Shown: positions 8,817-16,865 of the stretch, in pieces | Layout of the letters: the number at the start of each line of letters is the position of its first letter | How positions within the stretch are numbered: the first letter of the stretch is position 1 | Notes under the pieces: model-generated | Told to the model about the DNA's origin: nothing | The model's input: the letters and a program-made list of their open reading frames with translations, nothing else | Database searches by the model: none | Origin: Neoroseomonas eburnea | Lineage (GTDB): Bacteria > Pseudomonadota > Alphaproteobacteria > Acetobacterales > Acetobacteraceae | Length of the DNA: 64,000 nucleotides | Assembly (NCBI RefSeq): GCF_018129005.1 | Contig: NZ_JAAEDL010000001.1 | Location: forward strand, 1-64,000 | Reading direction: 5' to 3' | Translations under genes and position numbers: made by a program

Positions 8817-9713
8817 ATGGGCCGGGTTCTCGTCATCGGTTCCTACAATCGGGACACGGTGCTGCGCGTGGCGCGCTTTCCGCAACCTGGCGAAACCTTG
8901 GCGGCGTCGGGCATCGACCGCTTCCACGGCGGCAAGGGCAGCAACCAGGCGGTCGCCGCCGCGCGCGCCGGGGCCCAGGTCGCCATGGTCGCCGCCCTGG
9001 GGCAGGACGCTGCCGGCGATGCGGCAATGGAGCTCTGGGTTGCCGAGGGCGTCGATGCCGGGGCTGTCGCCCGCCTGGTCGGCCTGCCGACCGGGGAGGC
9101 GCTGATCCTCGTCGACGCCGAGGGCGAGAACGAGATCGTCGTCGTCGCCGGCGCCAATGCCATGCTCGATCCGGCGACGGCAGCCAGGGCGGCGGGCGGC
9201 GGGCCGATGCTGGTGGTGGCGCAACTCGAGACACCCCTGCCTGCGACCGAGGCTGCCTTTCGCGCGGCCCGCGCCGCCGGGGCGGTGACGCTGCTCAATG
9301 CCGCCCCGGCCCGGCCGCTGCCGGACTCGCTGCTGGCCGCGACCGACATCCTGGTGGTGAACGAGACGGAGGCCGCAATTCTGCTCGGCGGTGACGGCCC
9401 ACGGGCCGAAGCGGCCGCCGCGCTGGCCTGGCGCAGCGGGCGGGGCGTGGTCCTGACGGCCGGCGCTGCCGGCGCCTACTGGGCGCCGCGCGGCGCGGGG
9501 CCGCTGCACCTGCCGGCTCCGGCGGTGACGGTGGTGGACAGCACCGGCGCCGGCGACGCCTTCATCGGGGCCTTCGCCGCCGCCCTTGCCGGCGGCCTGC
9601 CGGAGGCGGCGGCGCTGCGCCGCGGCGTGGTCGCCGGCGCCCTGGCCTGCGGCCGGCCGGGCGCGGTGCCGTCCCTGCCGCGACTCGAGGAGATCCTCGC
9701 GGCCGGCGGCTGA
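8817..9713 (+). CDS. rbsK: ribokinase / PfkB-family carbohydrate kinase
   Basis: This 298-aa PfkB sugar kinase would phosphorylate a pentose such as ribose at O5 with ATP. The N-terminal substrate motif GSYNRD, the GGKGSNQA signature, and the C-terminal anion-hole/catalytic motif DSTGAGDAF are all present, as is the NETEA segment typical of ribokinases. ATG 8817 is preceded by a strong purine-rich site (GGGGGGAG). No ribose transporter, RbsD or nucleosidase is nearby, so ribose specificity rests on sequence resemblance only; a nucleoside or other sugar substrate is possible. The stop lies 9 bp from the convergent lipoprotein gene. Confidence 0.85.
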   Translation: MGRVLVIGSYNRDTVLRVARFPQPGETLAASGIDRFHGGKGSNQAVAAARAGAQVAMVAALGQDAAGDAAMELWVAEGVDAGAVARLVGLPTGEALILVDAEGENEIVVVAGANAMLDPATAARAAGGGPMLVVAQLETPLPATEAAFRAARAAGAVTLLNAAPARPLPDSLLAATDILVVNETEAAILLGGDGPRAEAAAALAWRSGRGVVLTAGAAGAYWAPRGAGPLHLPAPAVTVVDSTGAGDAFIGAFAAALAGGLPEAAALRRGVVAGALACGRPGAVPSLPRLEEILAAGG

Positions 9714-9722
9714 TCCCTCGCG

Positions 9723-10193
9723 TCAGTAGCCGTAATATCCGTGGGGGTCGGGCTGCGCGTAATAGGGCTGCGGCTGCCAATAGGACCCCGGCGGCGGCTG
9801 GTAGGCCTGCGGCGGCGGGGGCGGCGGCTGGTAGTAGGGTGCGCTCACGTAGCCCGGCCCCGGCGAGGGGTAGTAGGTGGTCGCGCCAACCGGCGCCGGC
9901 GTGGCCATGTAGCTGGACTGCTGCTGCGGATAGCCCTGCCCGTAGCCGCCCTGGTAGGGCGCGGGCTGCTGGGGGGTGGTCGCGGCGCCGATCGCGGCTC
10001 CGCCGAGCCCGCCCGCCAGCGCGCCGATCGCCGCACCGCGGCCGCCGCCGGCCATGCCGCCGATCGCCGCGCCGGTGCCGGCGCCGATCAGCCCGCCGCC
10101 GACCGCGCGCTGGGTCGGATCGTAGGGGTTGGTGCAGGCTGCGGCGACCAGCGCCAGCAGCCCCAACGGGACAAGTCCTGGAATTCTCTTCAT
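9723..10193 (-). CDS. glycine-zipper lipoprotein with Pro/Tyr/Gln-rich tail
   Basis: This 156-aa protein starts with a lipoprotein-type signal ending in LVAAAC, so Cys20 is the likely lipidated residue. A glycine-zipper segment follows (about 32-70, repeated GGxxGAxxG patterns of the YMGG/SmpA-like kind that form paired membrane helices), then a disordered tail rich in Pro, Tyr and Gln. ATG 10193 was chosen because it starts exactly at the signal peptide; upstream in-frame codons give an unlikely charged extension. Glycine-zipper lipoproteins are usually outer-membrane or periplasm-facing and linked to envelope integrity. The exact role here is unknown. Confidence 0.8.
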   Translation of the reverse strand: MKRIPGLVPLGLLALVAAACTNPYDPTQRAVGGGLIGAGTGAAIGGMAGGGRGAAIGALAGGLGGAAIGAATTPQQPAPYQGGYGQGYPQQQSSYMATPAPVGATTYYPSPGPGYVSAPYYQPPPPPPQAYQPPPGSYWQPQPYYAQPDPHGYYGY

Positions 10194-10287
10194 GGCTGCA
10201 TCCTTGGCGAGCGCCGTGCCCTTGCGCCTGCAATCTGCGGTGGCGACATGGCGGGGATATGGCGACGCGGCGTGCCTCATGGCGCGT

Positions 10288-10731
10288 TCAGCGCCGCGGC
10301 CTCTCGAAGCCCCAGCGAGGCTCCGGCGGCGCGGAGGGCGGCCGGCCGACATAGCTGCCGGGCGGCTGCGGCGGCTCGTAGTAGCCGCCGCGTGCCGGGG
10401 GAACCGAAACCTCGGGGCGAGGACGGATCGGTCGCGGCGGCCGGTCCCAGTGTGGCGGCGGGGCCCAGTAGCCCAGGGGTGGCACGTAGGCGGGGCCCCA
10501 GCCATAGGTGAGGCTGCCCTGGGGTGCTGGTGCGGGCGGCGTGGCCGGGCGGGCGACGGGGGGCGCGGCGGGGGGCGCGCGTTCGGGCTCCGCCGAGGAC
10601 GGACCGTAGATGACGTTCGGCTCGGGCGCTCCGTAGATCACGCGGGGCAGTGGCAGCGGCGCGTTGGGCTCCTGCGCTCCGGCCCCGGCCGCGAGGAGAA
10701 GCATCGGCAGCAAGGGGGACGCGCGTCGCAT
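10288..10731 (-). CDS. secreted proline-rich hypothetical protein
   Basis: This 147-aa protein has a clear N-terminal signal peptide (positive MRR, hydrophobic core, cleavage likely after AGAGA at residue 19). The mature part is nearly all Pro/Ala/Arg/Tyr, with the short motif VIYG occurring twice (near residues 31 and 40) and WGPAYVPPLGYWAPPPHW in the middle. No enzymatic domain is seen. It lies 94 bp upstream of the glycine-zipper lipoprotein on the same strand and shares its Pro/Tyr-rich style, so both may be envelope proteins expressed together. Function is not recognised. Confidence 0.65.
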   Translation of the reverse strand: MRRASPLLPMLLLAAGAGAQEPNAPLPLPRVIYGAPEPNVIYGPSSAEPERAPPAAPPVARPATPPAPAPQGSLTYGWGPAYVPPLGYWAPPPHWDRPPRPIRPRPEVSVPPARGGYYEPPQPPGSYVGRPPSAPPEPRWGFERPRR

Positions 10732-11011
10732 GGCAAAGGGTCCGTGGCGGTTCAGAACCGTCAGGGCGGAGGATAGCGCGGATCCGCACGATTCCGCAGC
10801 TTTGCCTACGCCGCTGTCCTACGGGCTATCGAGCACCCTCGCCATCGGCCCGGCGACCCTCCCGTGCGCGCCCCGCGCATCCGCTCCGCCGGACAGTCCA
10901 GGCCCGGAGAGCCGGAGCCGACGGGAGGGAGGTCCAGGGGGCCCGGCCCCCTGGCGGGGGTCTCGGGGGCGGCGCCCCCGAGCGGAGCGCGAGGCGGAGC
11001 CTCGCTGTCGC
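10732..11011. other. 280-bp intergenic region
   Basis: No convincing gene is seen between the start of the secreted protein (10731, minus strand) and the stop of the TPP enzyme (11012, minus strand). It holds the family-2 hairpin pair at 10934-10982 close to the TPP-gene stop. The remainder must contain the promoter of the two envelope genes, but no consensus could be identified with confidence. Confidence 0.6.
10934..10982. terminator. Family-2 half element: two GC hairpins downstream of the TPP gene
   Basis: Two perfect hairpins follow one another. The first pairs 10934-10943 with 10945-10954, so its practical loop is only a few bases larger than the single unpaired base. The second pairs 10962-10970 with 10974-10982. 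The order and spacing match the right half of the larger elements at 31274-31413 and 41733-41867, where the two stems likewise flank a short G-run. It sits 30 bp beyond the stop of the minus-strand TPP gene, so a transcription terminator is the likely role. Confidence 0.7.
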
Positions 11012-12760
11012 CTAGACCGGCCGGTCGCCCTTCTCGACGCGCAGGGTGCGGTTGTCGACGCCCGGCAACATGCGCGACGGGTCGCGGGTGACGATGACGT
11101 CGAGGATGGTCGGCGTGTCGGTGTTCGCCAACCCTTCGCGGATCGCCGCGCCCAGCCTGCCGGGGTCTTCCACGCGGATGCCGCGGCAGCCGAAGGCGCG
11201 GGCGGCGGCGGCGTAGTCGGTCTCGGCGAGTTCCGAGGACTGGTACTTTCCGGGCCCGTAGACGGCGTGCTGCAACGCCTTCACGTAGCCCGAGGCGCCA
11301 TTGTTGAAGACGCAGAGGATGAAGTTGGCGCCGACGCGGCGCGCGGTCTCGATCTCGCCGATCGTCATGTTGAAGCCGCCGTCGCCGGTCAGGCCCACCA
11401 CGCGCCGCCCAGGCCCGGCGGCAAGCTGCGCGCCGAGCGCCCCCGGCGCACCGTAGCCGATGGAGGCGAAGCCGCGATCGGCGATGAAGTGCCGCCCGGC
11501 CTTCCTGGTGTCGAACAGCAGTCCGCCCCAGTGGCCGGCGAAGCCGCCATCGGCGACGAGGATGTCCTCCTCCCCCATGGCCGCGTTCAGCTCGTTGATC
11601 AGGCGGCCGACATTGATCGGCGTCTCGTTCGATTCCAGCCGGTCGGCGGCGCCGACGCGCCAGGCGGCCATGCGCGGCGCGACGGCGCCGGCGAACTCCG
11701 CGCGGCCGTCGGGCAGCGGGCCGGAGGGCAGCGCCGCGAGCAGGTCTTCCAGCGCCAGCCGCGCATCGGCCGCCAGCGCGACATCGGCGCGGGTGGTGCG
11801 GCCGATCTCCTCCGGCACGATCTCGATGTGCACCACCGGCACGCCGGCCGGCATCAGCGAGAAGCGCTTCGTCGCGATCTCGCCGAGCTTGCAGCCGACG
11901 ACGATGAGCAGGTCGGCTTCCGCGACGAAGTCGTTGGCGATGCGGCTGTAGCGCCCGAAGACACCGAGCGAGAGCGGGTGCGTGCAGGCGATCGCGCCCT
12001 TGCCCGACATGGTGTGCGCGACCGGGATGCGCCCGGCCTCGGCAAGCGCGAGCAGCGCGTCGTAGGCGGCGCTGACATGGATGCCGCCGCCGACCAGCAG
12101 CAGCGGGCGCTTCGCCCTGGCGAGCAGCGCGGCCGCACGGTTCAGCTCGTGCGGGTCGGGCCGCGTGCGGCGCGCCTGGGCCTGCAGCGTGCCGGGATCG
12201 GCCCAGATCTCGTCAGCGCCGAATTCGTGTTCGCCGTGGCAGACATCCTCCGGCACGTCGAGCACCACCGGGCCGGGGCGGCCGGAGGTGGCGACGGCGA
12301 AGGCGCGGCGCACCATCTCCGGGATGCGCTTCGTGCTCTCGACGCGGATGAGTTCCTTGCAGGCGGGGCGCAGGATCTCCACCTGCCGCGCCTCCTGCGT
12401 CATGTTCTTCCAGGCGTGGTCGCGATTGGCGTCGCCGGTGATGGCCACCAGCGGAATGCCGGCGTTGAGGCTTTCCACCAGGCCGGTCACGAGGTTCGTC
12501 GCCCCCGGCCCGAGCGTCGCGTCGACCACCCCGGGGCGGTTCGTCACCCGTGCCCAGGCGTCGGCGGCGAAGGTGCCGCAGCGTTCGTCGTTGATGAGGT
12601 AGTGCTTCAGGCCGAGCGCGCGCACCGCCTCGTAGAAGGGCAGCAACTGGAAGCCACCCATGCCGAACATCGGGCCCACATGATGGGCCTGGAGCATGCG
12701 CGCCAGCGCCTCCCCGCCCGTGATGGTCAGCGTCGCATTGGAGGGCGGGGCGTCGGTCAC
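11012..12760 (-). CDS. thiamine-pyrophosphate-binding protein, acetolactate-synthase-like
   Basis: This 582-aa protein has the three domains of the acetolactate synthase/benzoylformate decarboxylase family: an N-terminal pyrimidine-binding domain with the catalytic Glu59 (NDERCGTFAADA), a central Rossmann-like domain, and a C-terminal PP domain with GDG at 459-461 and NN at 486-487. The segment that makes real acetolactate synthases FAD-dependent is not obvious. The substrate is therefore an unknown 2-oxoacid or aldehyde. GTG 12760 overlaps the upstream gene's stop by 4 nt (GTGA), so the two are translationally coupled, which ties its function to the duplicated unknown protein before it. Confidence 0.85.
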   Translation of the reverse strand: MTDAPPSNATLTITGGEALARMLQAHHVGPMFGMGGFQLLPFYEAVRALGLKHYLINDERCGTFAADAWARVTNRPGVVDATLGPGATNLVTGLVESLNAGIPLVAITGDANRDHAWKNMTQEARQVEILRPACKELIRVESTKRIPEMVRRAFAVATSGRPGPVVLDVPEDVCHGEHEFGADEIWADPGTLQAQARRTRPDPHELNRAAALLARAKRPLLLVGGGIHVSAAYDALLALAEAGRIPVAHTMSGKGAIACTHPLSLGVFGRYSRIANDFVAEADLLIVVGCKLGEIATKRFSLMPAGVPVVHIEIVPEEIGRTTRADVALAADARLALEDLLAALPSGPLPDGRAEFAGAVAPRMAAWRVGAADRLESNETPINVGRLINELNAAMGEEDILVADGGFAGHWGGLLFDTRKAGRHFIADRGFASIGYGAPGALGAQLAAGPGRRVVGLTGDGGFNMTIGEIETARRVGANFILCVFNNGASGYVKALQHAVYGPGKYQSSELAETDYAAAARAFGCRGIRVEDPGRLGAAIREGLANTDTPTILDVIVTRDPSRMLPGVDNRTLRVEKGDRPV

Positions 12761-13584
12761 GCGCGGTGGTCCTTCTCGATCGCTTCGGCAAGCAGTGTGA
12801 CGGCGTCGCGCACCCGCATGCCGGGCTTCAACCCAAGCGAGGCCGCGCATGCATTGACGCAGGAGATGATGCCGGTTTCGACGGCGGAGCGGCCATCGCC
12901 GATGCGCGCCGTCCAGGCGGAGTAGGTCGCGGCCGCGATGCCGCGCGCATCGAGCGCCGGCAGGCGCGTGAATCCCGCACCGTCGATGCCGCCATCGGCA
13001 TCGTTGTAGAGCGCGGCGAAGACGGCGGCGCGGGCGGCGCTTTCGGGGCGACCGCCGAGCAGCCCGCCATGGCTGCCGGTGACGACGACCGTGCCGTCAT
13101 CATCCGCCGTCATCAGCGAATTGGAGTCCATCGCGCAGGCGCGCGCGCGGTGCAGCCCGGGCAGGTCCACGGGAAAGCGGGACTCGACGCTGTCCGGGGC
13201 ATCCATCACCGGCACCGGTGCGGCGGCGAGGCGGCGGGCGGCTTCCCGGCACCACATGCCGGGCTCGACGCCGAGTGCCGCGGCGGCGCGGTTCACATGG
13301 CTGACGACGCCGCGGCCGAGCAGATCGAAGCCGTCCCCGATGCGCGCGCTGCGGTGGGAACAGCAGGCGGCGGGAATGCCGAGCGGATCGAGATAGGCGA
13401 GCCCCGCGATGCCGGCGCCGTCGAGGCCGAGCCCCGCATCGTTCAGCACCACCCCGGCGGTGCGGGCCTTCGCCGCCAGGTAGGCGGCGTAGATCCCGCC
13501 ATGGGAGCCGCCGACGATGACGCGCCCTTGCGCCTCCGGCCCCAGCCGGGTGACGCTGTCCACGACAATGAGCCGCTCCAGCAT
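12757..13584 (-). CDS. unrecognised protein made of two tandem homologous halves
   Basis: This 275-aa protein has no family I can name. It consists of two related halves (about 5-118 and 150-268). Each has, in the same order, a beta-strand then GSHGG (27-30; 171-174), an NDA/GGxxxDGAG segment (48-58; 194-204), ARIGDG (80-85; 226-231), a G-x-V/I-S-x-V-N motif ending at 98 and 244, and an LGLKPGM-like segment (104-110; 250-256). Offsets between matching motifs are a constant 144-146 residues, the sign of a gene duplication. The conserved SHGG, DAG and ARIGDG motifs suggest a ligand- or metal-binding site in each half. It is coupled (4-nt overlap) to the TPP enzyme and divergent from E1 alpha/beta. 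Confidence 0.85.
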   Translation of the reverse strand: MLERLIVVDSVTRLGPEAQGRVIVGGSHGGIYAAYLAAKARTAGVVLNDAGLGLDGAGIAGLAYLDPLGIPAACCSHRSARIGDGFDLLGRGVVSHVNRAAAALGVEPGMWCREAARRLAAAPVPVMDAPDSVESRFPVDLPGLHRARACAMDSNSLMTADDDGTVVVTGSHGGLLGGRPESAARAAVFAALYNDADGGIDGAGFTRLPALDARGIAAATYSAWTARIGDGRSAVETGIISCVNACAASLGLKPGMRVRDAVTLLAEAIEKDHRA

Positions 13585-13652
13585 GGCGCTTGTCCTCCCT
13601 GCCCGGGAGTAGAGCGCGTTGCTTGCCGCGGCAAAAGGGGGAGGGGGTTCGC

Positions 13653-14786
13653 ATGGTGGGGTCCGATGACCGGAGTGCGCAGGCGGCTGCGCCGCCGGGC
13701 GGCGGAGATCCGAGCCGGTCCCCGCATCGTCAGGGCTCCGCCTCCAACGAGACGGCACGGCGGCTCGCGATGCTGCGCGACATGGCGCGCATCCGCGCCT
13801 TCGAGCACGAGGCGGTTGCCGCGATGCGCAGCGGCCAGGCGCCGGGCGTGGTGCATCCCTCCATCGGGCAGGAGGGCGTGGCGGTCGGCGTCTGCGCCAA
13901 CCTGCGCCGCGCGGACCGCATCACCAGCACTCATCGCGGCCACGGCCACGCCATCGCCAAGGGCGCGGACGCACGGGCGATGATGCTGGAACTGCATGGC
14001 CGCGCCGGCGGGTCGTGCGGCGGCAAGGGCGGGTCGATGCACATCGCCGATTTCGCGGTCGGCATGCTCGGCGCGAACGGCGTGGTCGGCGCCGGCATCC
14101 CGATCGCCTGCGGCGCGGCACAGGCCATCCGGCTGCGGCGCGCCGTCCGGTCGGCGGAAGCCGCAGCCCGCTTGGCCGGCGGGCAGCGGAACCGCGAACC
14201 GGCAGGCGCGGAGGAAGACGACGCGATCGTCGCCTGCTTCTTCGGCGATGGCGCGGTCAACCGCGGTCCCTTCCTGGAAGGGATGAACTGGGCGGCATTG
14301 TACCGCCTGCCGGTGCTCTTCGTCTGCGAGGACAATGGCTTCGCCGCCTTCACCCGCAACAGCGCGGTGACGGCGGGCGGCGGGCCGGCTGTCCGCGCCG
14401 AGGCCTGCGGCGTGCCGGCGATCGCCGTGGACGGGGAGGACGCGCTGGCGGTGGACGCGGTGGCGGCGGAACTCGTCGCGCGCATCCGCGGCGGCGCGGG
14501 GCCGCAGTTCCTGCACGCCAGGTGCTACCGTTGGGAGGGCCACACCGGCACCGACGCCGCCGCCTATCGCCCGGCGGAGGAAGCCGCCGCGGCGCGCGAC
14601 CGCGACTGCATCCGGCGGCTCGCCGCGGCGCTGGCGACGGCGGGCGTCGCGGCGGAGGAGATCGCCGCCATCGAGGCCGAGGCAGCCGAGGAGATGGCCA
14701 GCCACCGTGCGGCCGCCATGGCCGCCCCCTGGCCCGACCCTGGCGCCGCCTTCAGCGACGTGCAGGATGCGGGGGCGCCGGCATGA
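13653..14786 (+). CDS. acoA: 2-oxoacid/acetoin dehydrogenase E1 component, alpha subunit
   Basis: This 377-aa TPP-dependent E1 alpha subunit resembles AcoA/PdhA. Diagnostic segments are THRGHGHAIAKG (93-104), GGKGGSMH (123-130), the TPP-Mg motif beginning GDG at 198-200 and closing at Asn228 in EDNGF, and YRWEGHTGTD near the C-terminus. It would decarboxylate the 2-oxoacid or cleave acetoin, transferring the acyl group to a lipoyl E2. About 28 residues (162-189), rich in Ala, Arg and Glu, appear inserted just before the GDG motif compared with typical AcoA. ATG 13653 has a strong GGGGGAGGGGG site 5 nt away. No E2 or E3 gene follows. The symbol is by resemblance. Confidence 0.85.
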   Translation: MVGSDDRSAQAAAPPGGGDPSRSPHRQGSASNETARRLAMLRDMARIRAFEHEAVAAMRSGQAPGVVHPSIGQEGVAVGVCANLRRADRITSTHRGHGHAIAKGADARAMMLELHGRAGGSCGGKGGSMHIADFAVGMLGANGVVGAGIPIACGAAQAIRLRRAVRSAEAAARLAGGQRNREPAGAEEDDAIVACFFGDGAVNRGPFLEGMNWAALYRLPVLFVCEDNGFAAFTRNSAVTAGGGPAVRAEACGVPAIAVDGEDALAVDAVAAELVARIRGGAGPQFLHARCYRWEGHTGTDAAAYRPAEEAAAARDRDCIRRLAAALATAGVAAEEIAAIEAEAAEEMASHRAAAMAAPWPDPGAAFSDVQDAGAPA

Positions 14787-15754
14787 CCCGCATGAGCTTC
14801 GCCGAGGCCGCGCGCACCGCACTCGCCGAGGAGATGCGCCGCGACCCGTTGGTCTGGGCGCTGGGCGAGGACCTCGCGCAAGGCGGCATCTTCGGCCAGT
14901 ACAAGGGCCTCGCGGAGGAGTTCGGCCCCGACCGCATCGTCTCCACCCCGATCAGCGAGAGCGCCATCATGGGCGCGGGCCTCGGCGCCGCGCTGTGCGG
15001 CACGCGTCCGGTGATCGAGATGCGCATCGCCGACTTCACCCTCTGCGCGATGGACGAGCTGGTCAGCCAGATCGCCAAGGTGCGCTACATGTTCGGCGGG
15101 CAGGGGCGCGCCGCGCTCGTGGTGCGCATGCCGCAGGGCATGTGGCGCAATTCGGCGGCGCAGCACAGCCAATGCCTGGAGGCCTGGCTGACGCATATCC
15201 CGGGCCTGGTCGTTGCCGCGCCCGGCACGCCGGCGGATGCCGCGGGGCTGTTGAAGGCCGCGATCCGCAGCGACGATCCGGTGGTGCTGATGGAGCCGAA
15301 GAACCTGTGGACCGCGGAAGGCGAGGTGCCCGAGGCGGTCGAGCCCGTCGCCCTCGGCGTCGCCCGCCAGGTGGCGCAGGGCGACGCTGCGACCGTCGTC
15401 ACCTGGTCCGCCTGCGTGCCCGTGGTGGAGCAGGGCGCGCGCGACAGCGGCGTCGCCTGCGACGTCTTCGACCTGCGCAGCCTCTGGCCGTGGGACGAGG
15501 CGGCGGTGATCGCCTCGGCGCGCCGCACGGGCCGCTTGCTGGTGGTGCATGAGGCGGTGACCGTCTCCGGCTTCGGGGCGGAGGTGGTCGCGCGGGTGGT
15601 GGAAGCACTCGGGCCGGGCGGCCTGCGCGCGGTGGAACGGCTCGGTGCCCCGCGTGCGCCGGTGCCATTCAGCCCGCCGCTCGAGGACGCGATGCGCATG
15701 ACGCCGGCGCGCGTCGTGCAGGCGATCCGGCGCGTCGCGTCGGCGAGGCATTGA
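14783..15754 (+). CDS. acoB: 2-oxoacid/acetoin dehydrogenase E1 component, beta subunit
   Basis: This 323-aa protein is the transketolase-like beta half of the E1 heterotetramer. It begins with MSFAEAARTALAEEM and GEDLAQGGIFGQYKGL, has the STPISESAIMGAGLGAAL segment carrying the conserved TPP-activating glutamate, and ends with the transketolase C-terminal domain (FDLRSLWPWDE, HEAVTVSGFGAEV). ATG 14783 overlaps the alpha gene's stop by 4 nt, giving 1:1 coupling. The expected E2/E3 genes are missing, and the next gene is an unrelated peroxiredoxin after a hairpin, so the complex must borrow its lipoyl component from elsewhere or works differently. Confidence 0.88.
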   Translation: MTRMSFAEAARTALAEEMRRDPLVWALGEDLAQGGIFGQYKGLAEEFGPDRIVSTPISESAIMGAGLGAALCGTRPVIEMRIADFTLCAMDELVSQIAKVRYMFGGQGRAALVVRMPQGMWRNSAAQHSQCLEAWLTHIPGLVVAAPGTPADAAGLLKAAIRSDDPVVLMEPKNLWTAEGEVPEAVEPVALGVARQVAQGDAATVVTWSACVPVVEQGARDSGVACDVFDLRSLWPWDEAAVIASARRTGRLLVVHEAVTVSGFGAEVVARVVEALGPGGLRAVERLGAPRAPVPFSPPLEDAMRMTPARVVQAIRRVASARH

Positions 15755-15773
15755 AGAGTAAGCTTGCACGCAC

Positions 15774-15808
15774 CGCGCGCGGGAGAGAAGGACGATCTCC
15801 CGCGCGCG
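15774..15808. terminator. 13-bp perfect GC hairpin after the E1 beta gene
   Basis: Bases 15774-15786 pair perfectly with 15796-15808 (13 bp, almost all G:C, 9-nt loop), 20 bp after the E1 beta stop codon. No T-tract follows. It is placed to end the acoAB-like transcript before the peroxiredoxin gene. The alternative is an upstream leader structure for the peroxiredoxin mRNA. Confidence 0.6.
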
Positions 15809-15896
15809 TGCGCTGCGAAACAGGAACATTTCACTTGAGCGATGCGCTGCTGCGTGGTGCCTTCCGCGCCCACACGCGCAGCAGAGGGAGTGCGCC

Positions 15897-16559
15897 ATGA
15901 GCATTGCCATTGGCCAGACGGCCCCGGATTTCGAAGCCGACACGACACAGGGACGCATCCGCTTCCACGAGTGGATCGGCGATTCCTGGGCCATCCTGTT
16001 CAGCCATCCTAAGGACTTCACGCCGGTCTGCACGACCGAGCTCGGCACCATGGCCGGGCTGAAGCCGGAGTTCGACAAGCGCAACACCAAGATCATCGGC
16101 CTCAGCGTCGATCCGGTGGGCGAGCACAGCCGCTGGGCCGACGACATCCGCGAGGTGACGGGCCATGCCGTGACCTATCCGATGATCGGCGACCCGACGC
16201 TGCATGTCTCCAAGCTCTACGGCATGCTGCCGGCGGATGCAGGGACCACATCGGAAGGGCGCACGGCCGCCAACAACCAGACCGTGCGCGTCGTCGTTAT
16301 CATCGGGCCGGACAAGCAGGTGAAGTCCTACCTGGCCTATCCGATGACGGCCGGCCGCAACTTCGACGAGATCCTGCGGCTGCTCGACAGCCTGCAACTC
16401 ACGGCGAAGCACAAGGTCGCGACGCCGGCCAACTGGAAGCACGGCGAGGATGTGATCATCGCCGGCTCGGTCTCGAACGAGGACGCGAAGAAGCTGTGGC
16501 CGCAGGGCTGGCGTGAGCCGAAGCCCTATATCCGCATCGTGCCGCAGCCGCAGGGCTGA
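15897..16559 (+). CDS. peroxiredoxin, 1-Cys (Prx6/AhpC-TSA) type
   Basis: This 220-aa peroxidase reduces hydrogen peroxide and organic hydroperoxides. The peroxidatic cysteine is Cys45 in FTPVCTTELG, and the conserved Arg and Thr of the active site are in place. The extended C-terminal domain (residues about 150-220, including NWKHGEDVIIAGSV and the final YIRIVPQP) is typical of the Prx6 class. No resolving cysteine is evident after Cys45, in keeping with a 1-Cys mechanism. GAGGGAG stands before the ATG. It appears to be a single-gene unit, between the E1 hairpin and a convergent repeat. Confidence 0.93.
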   Translation: MSIAIGQTAPDFEADTTQGRIRFHEWIGDSWAILFSHPKDFTPVCTTELGTMAGLKPEFDKRNTKIIGLSVDPVGEHSRWADDIREVTGHAVTYPMIGDPTLHVSKLYGMLPADAGTTSEGRTAANNQTVRVVVIIGPDKQVKSYLAYPMTAGRNFDEILRLLDSLQLTAKHKVATPANWKHGEDVIIAGSVSNEDAKKLWPQGWREPKPYIRIVPQPQG

Positions 16560-16865
16560 TCCTGGCGGCATGGGTCCATGGCCCGTGCCGAAGCCGTGAA
16601 TGCGGCCCGCCGGTGGGCCGGCGACGCCGGGCAAGCCGCAGGTTTGCACTCGGCGCCCGAGGGCAGGAAATGGTGGATACCGGCGGCCGCTGGTTTGAAT
16701 CCGCCGGGCCTTGCTGCCGACCTGTCGGCGGCGAGGCGCGGCGGTGTCGCGCGAAGGGTTGCTGTGGCGGCGGCGCGCGAAACAAGGCACGCATGGCGAG
16801 TCGGCCGAAAGGCTGGCCGGTTTGAGGCACCGGAAGGGGCGGATGCGATGCCCGCCTCTTCCCCA
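16560..16865. other. 306-bp convergent intergenic region
   Basis: No gene is supported here; longer open frames are antisense shadows of the TRAP permease. The region contains the family-3 repeat (16596-16700) and further GC-rich sequence without clear structure, between the peroxiredoxin and the convergent TRAP operon. Confidence 0.6.
16596..16700. repeat. Family-3 intergenic repeat, copy 1
   Basis: About 100 bp here match the reverse complement of 62092-62192 at the other end of the window. The best block, 16598-16616, is identical over 19 bases. A small hairpin at 16631-16647 is retained in both copies: the stem here contains a G-T pair where the other copy has a Watson-Crick pair, which favours a structured RNA or DNA element. 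It lies between convergent genes. Function unknown; termination or spacing of convergent transcripts is the simplest guess. Confidence 0.75.
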
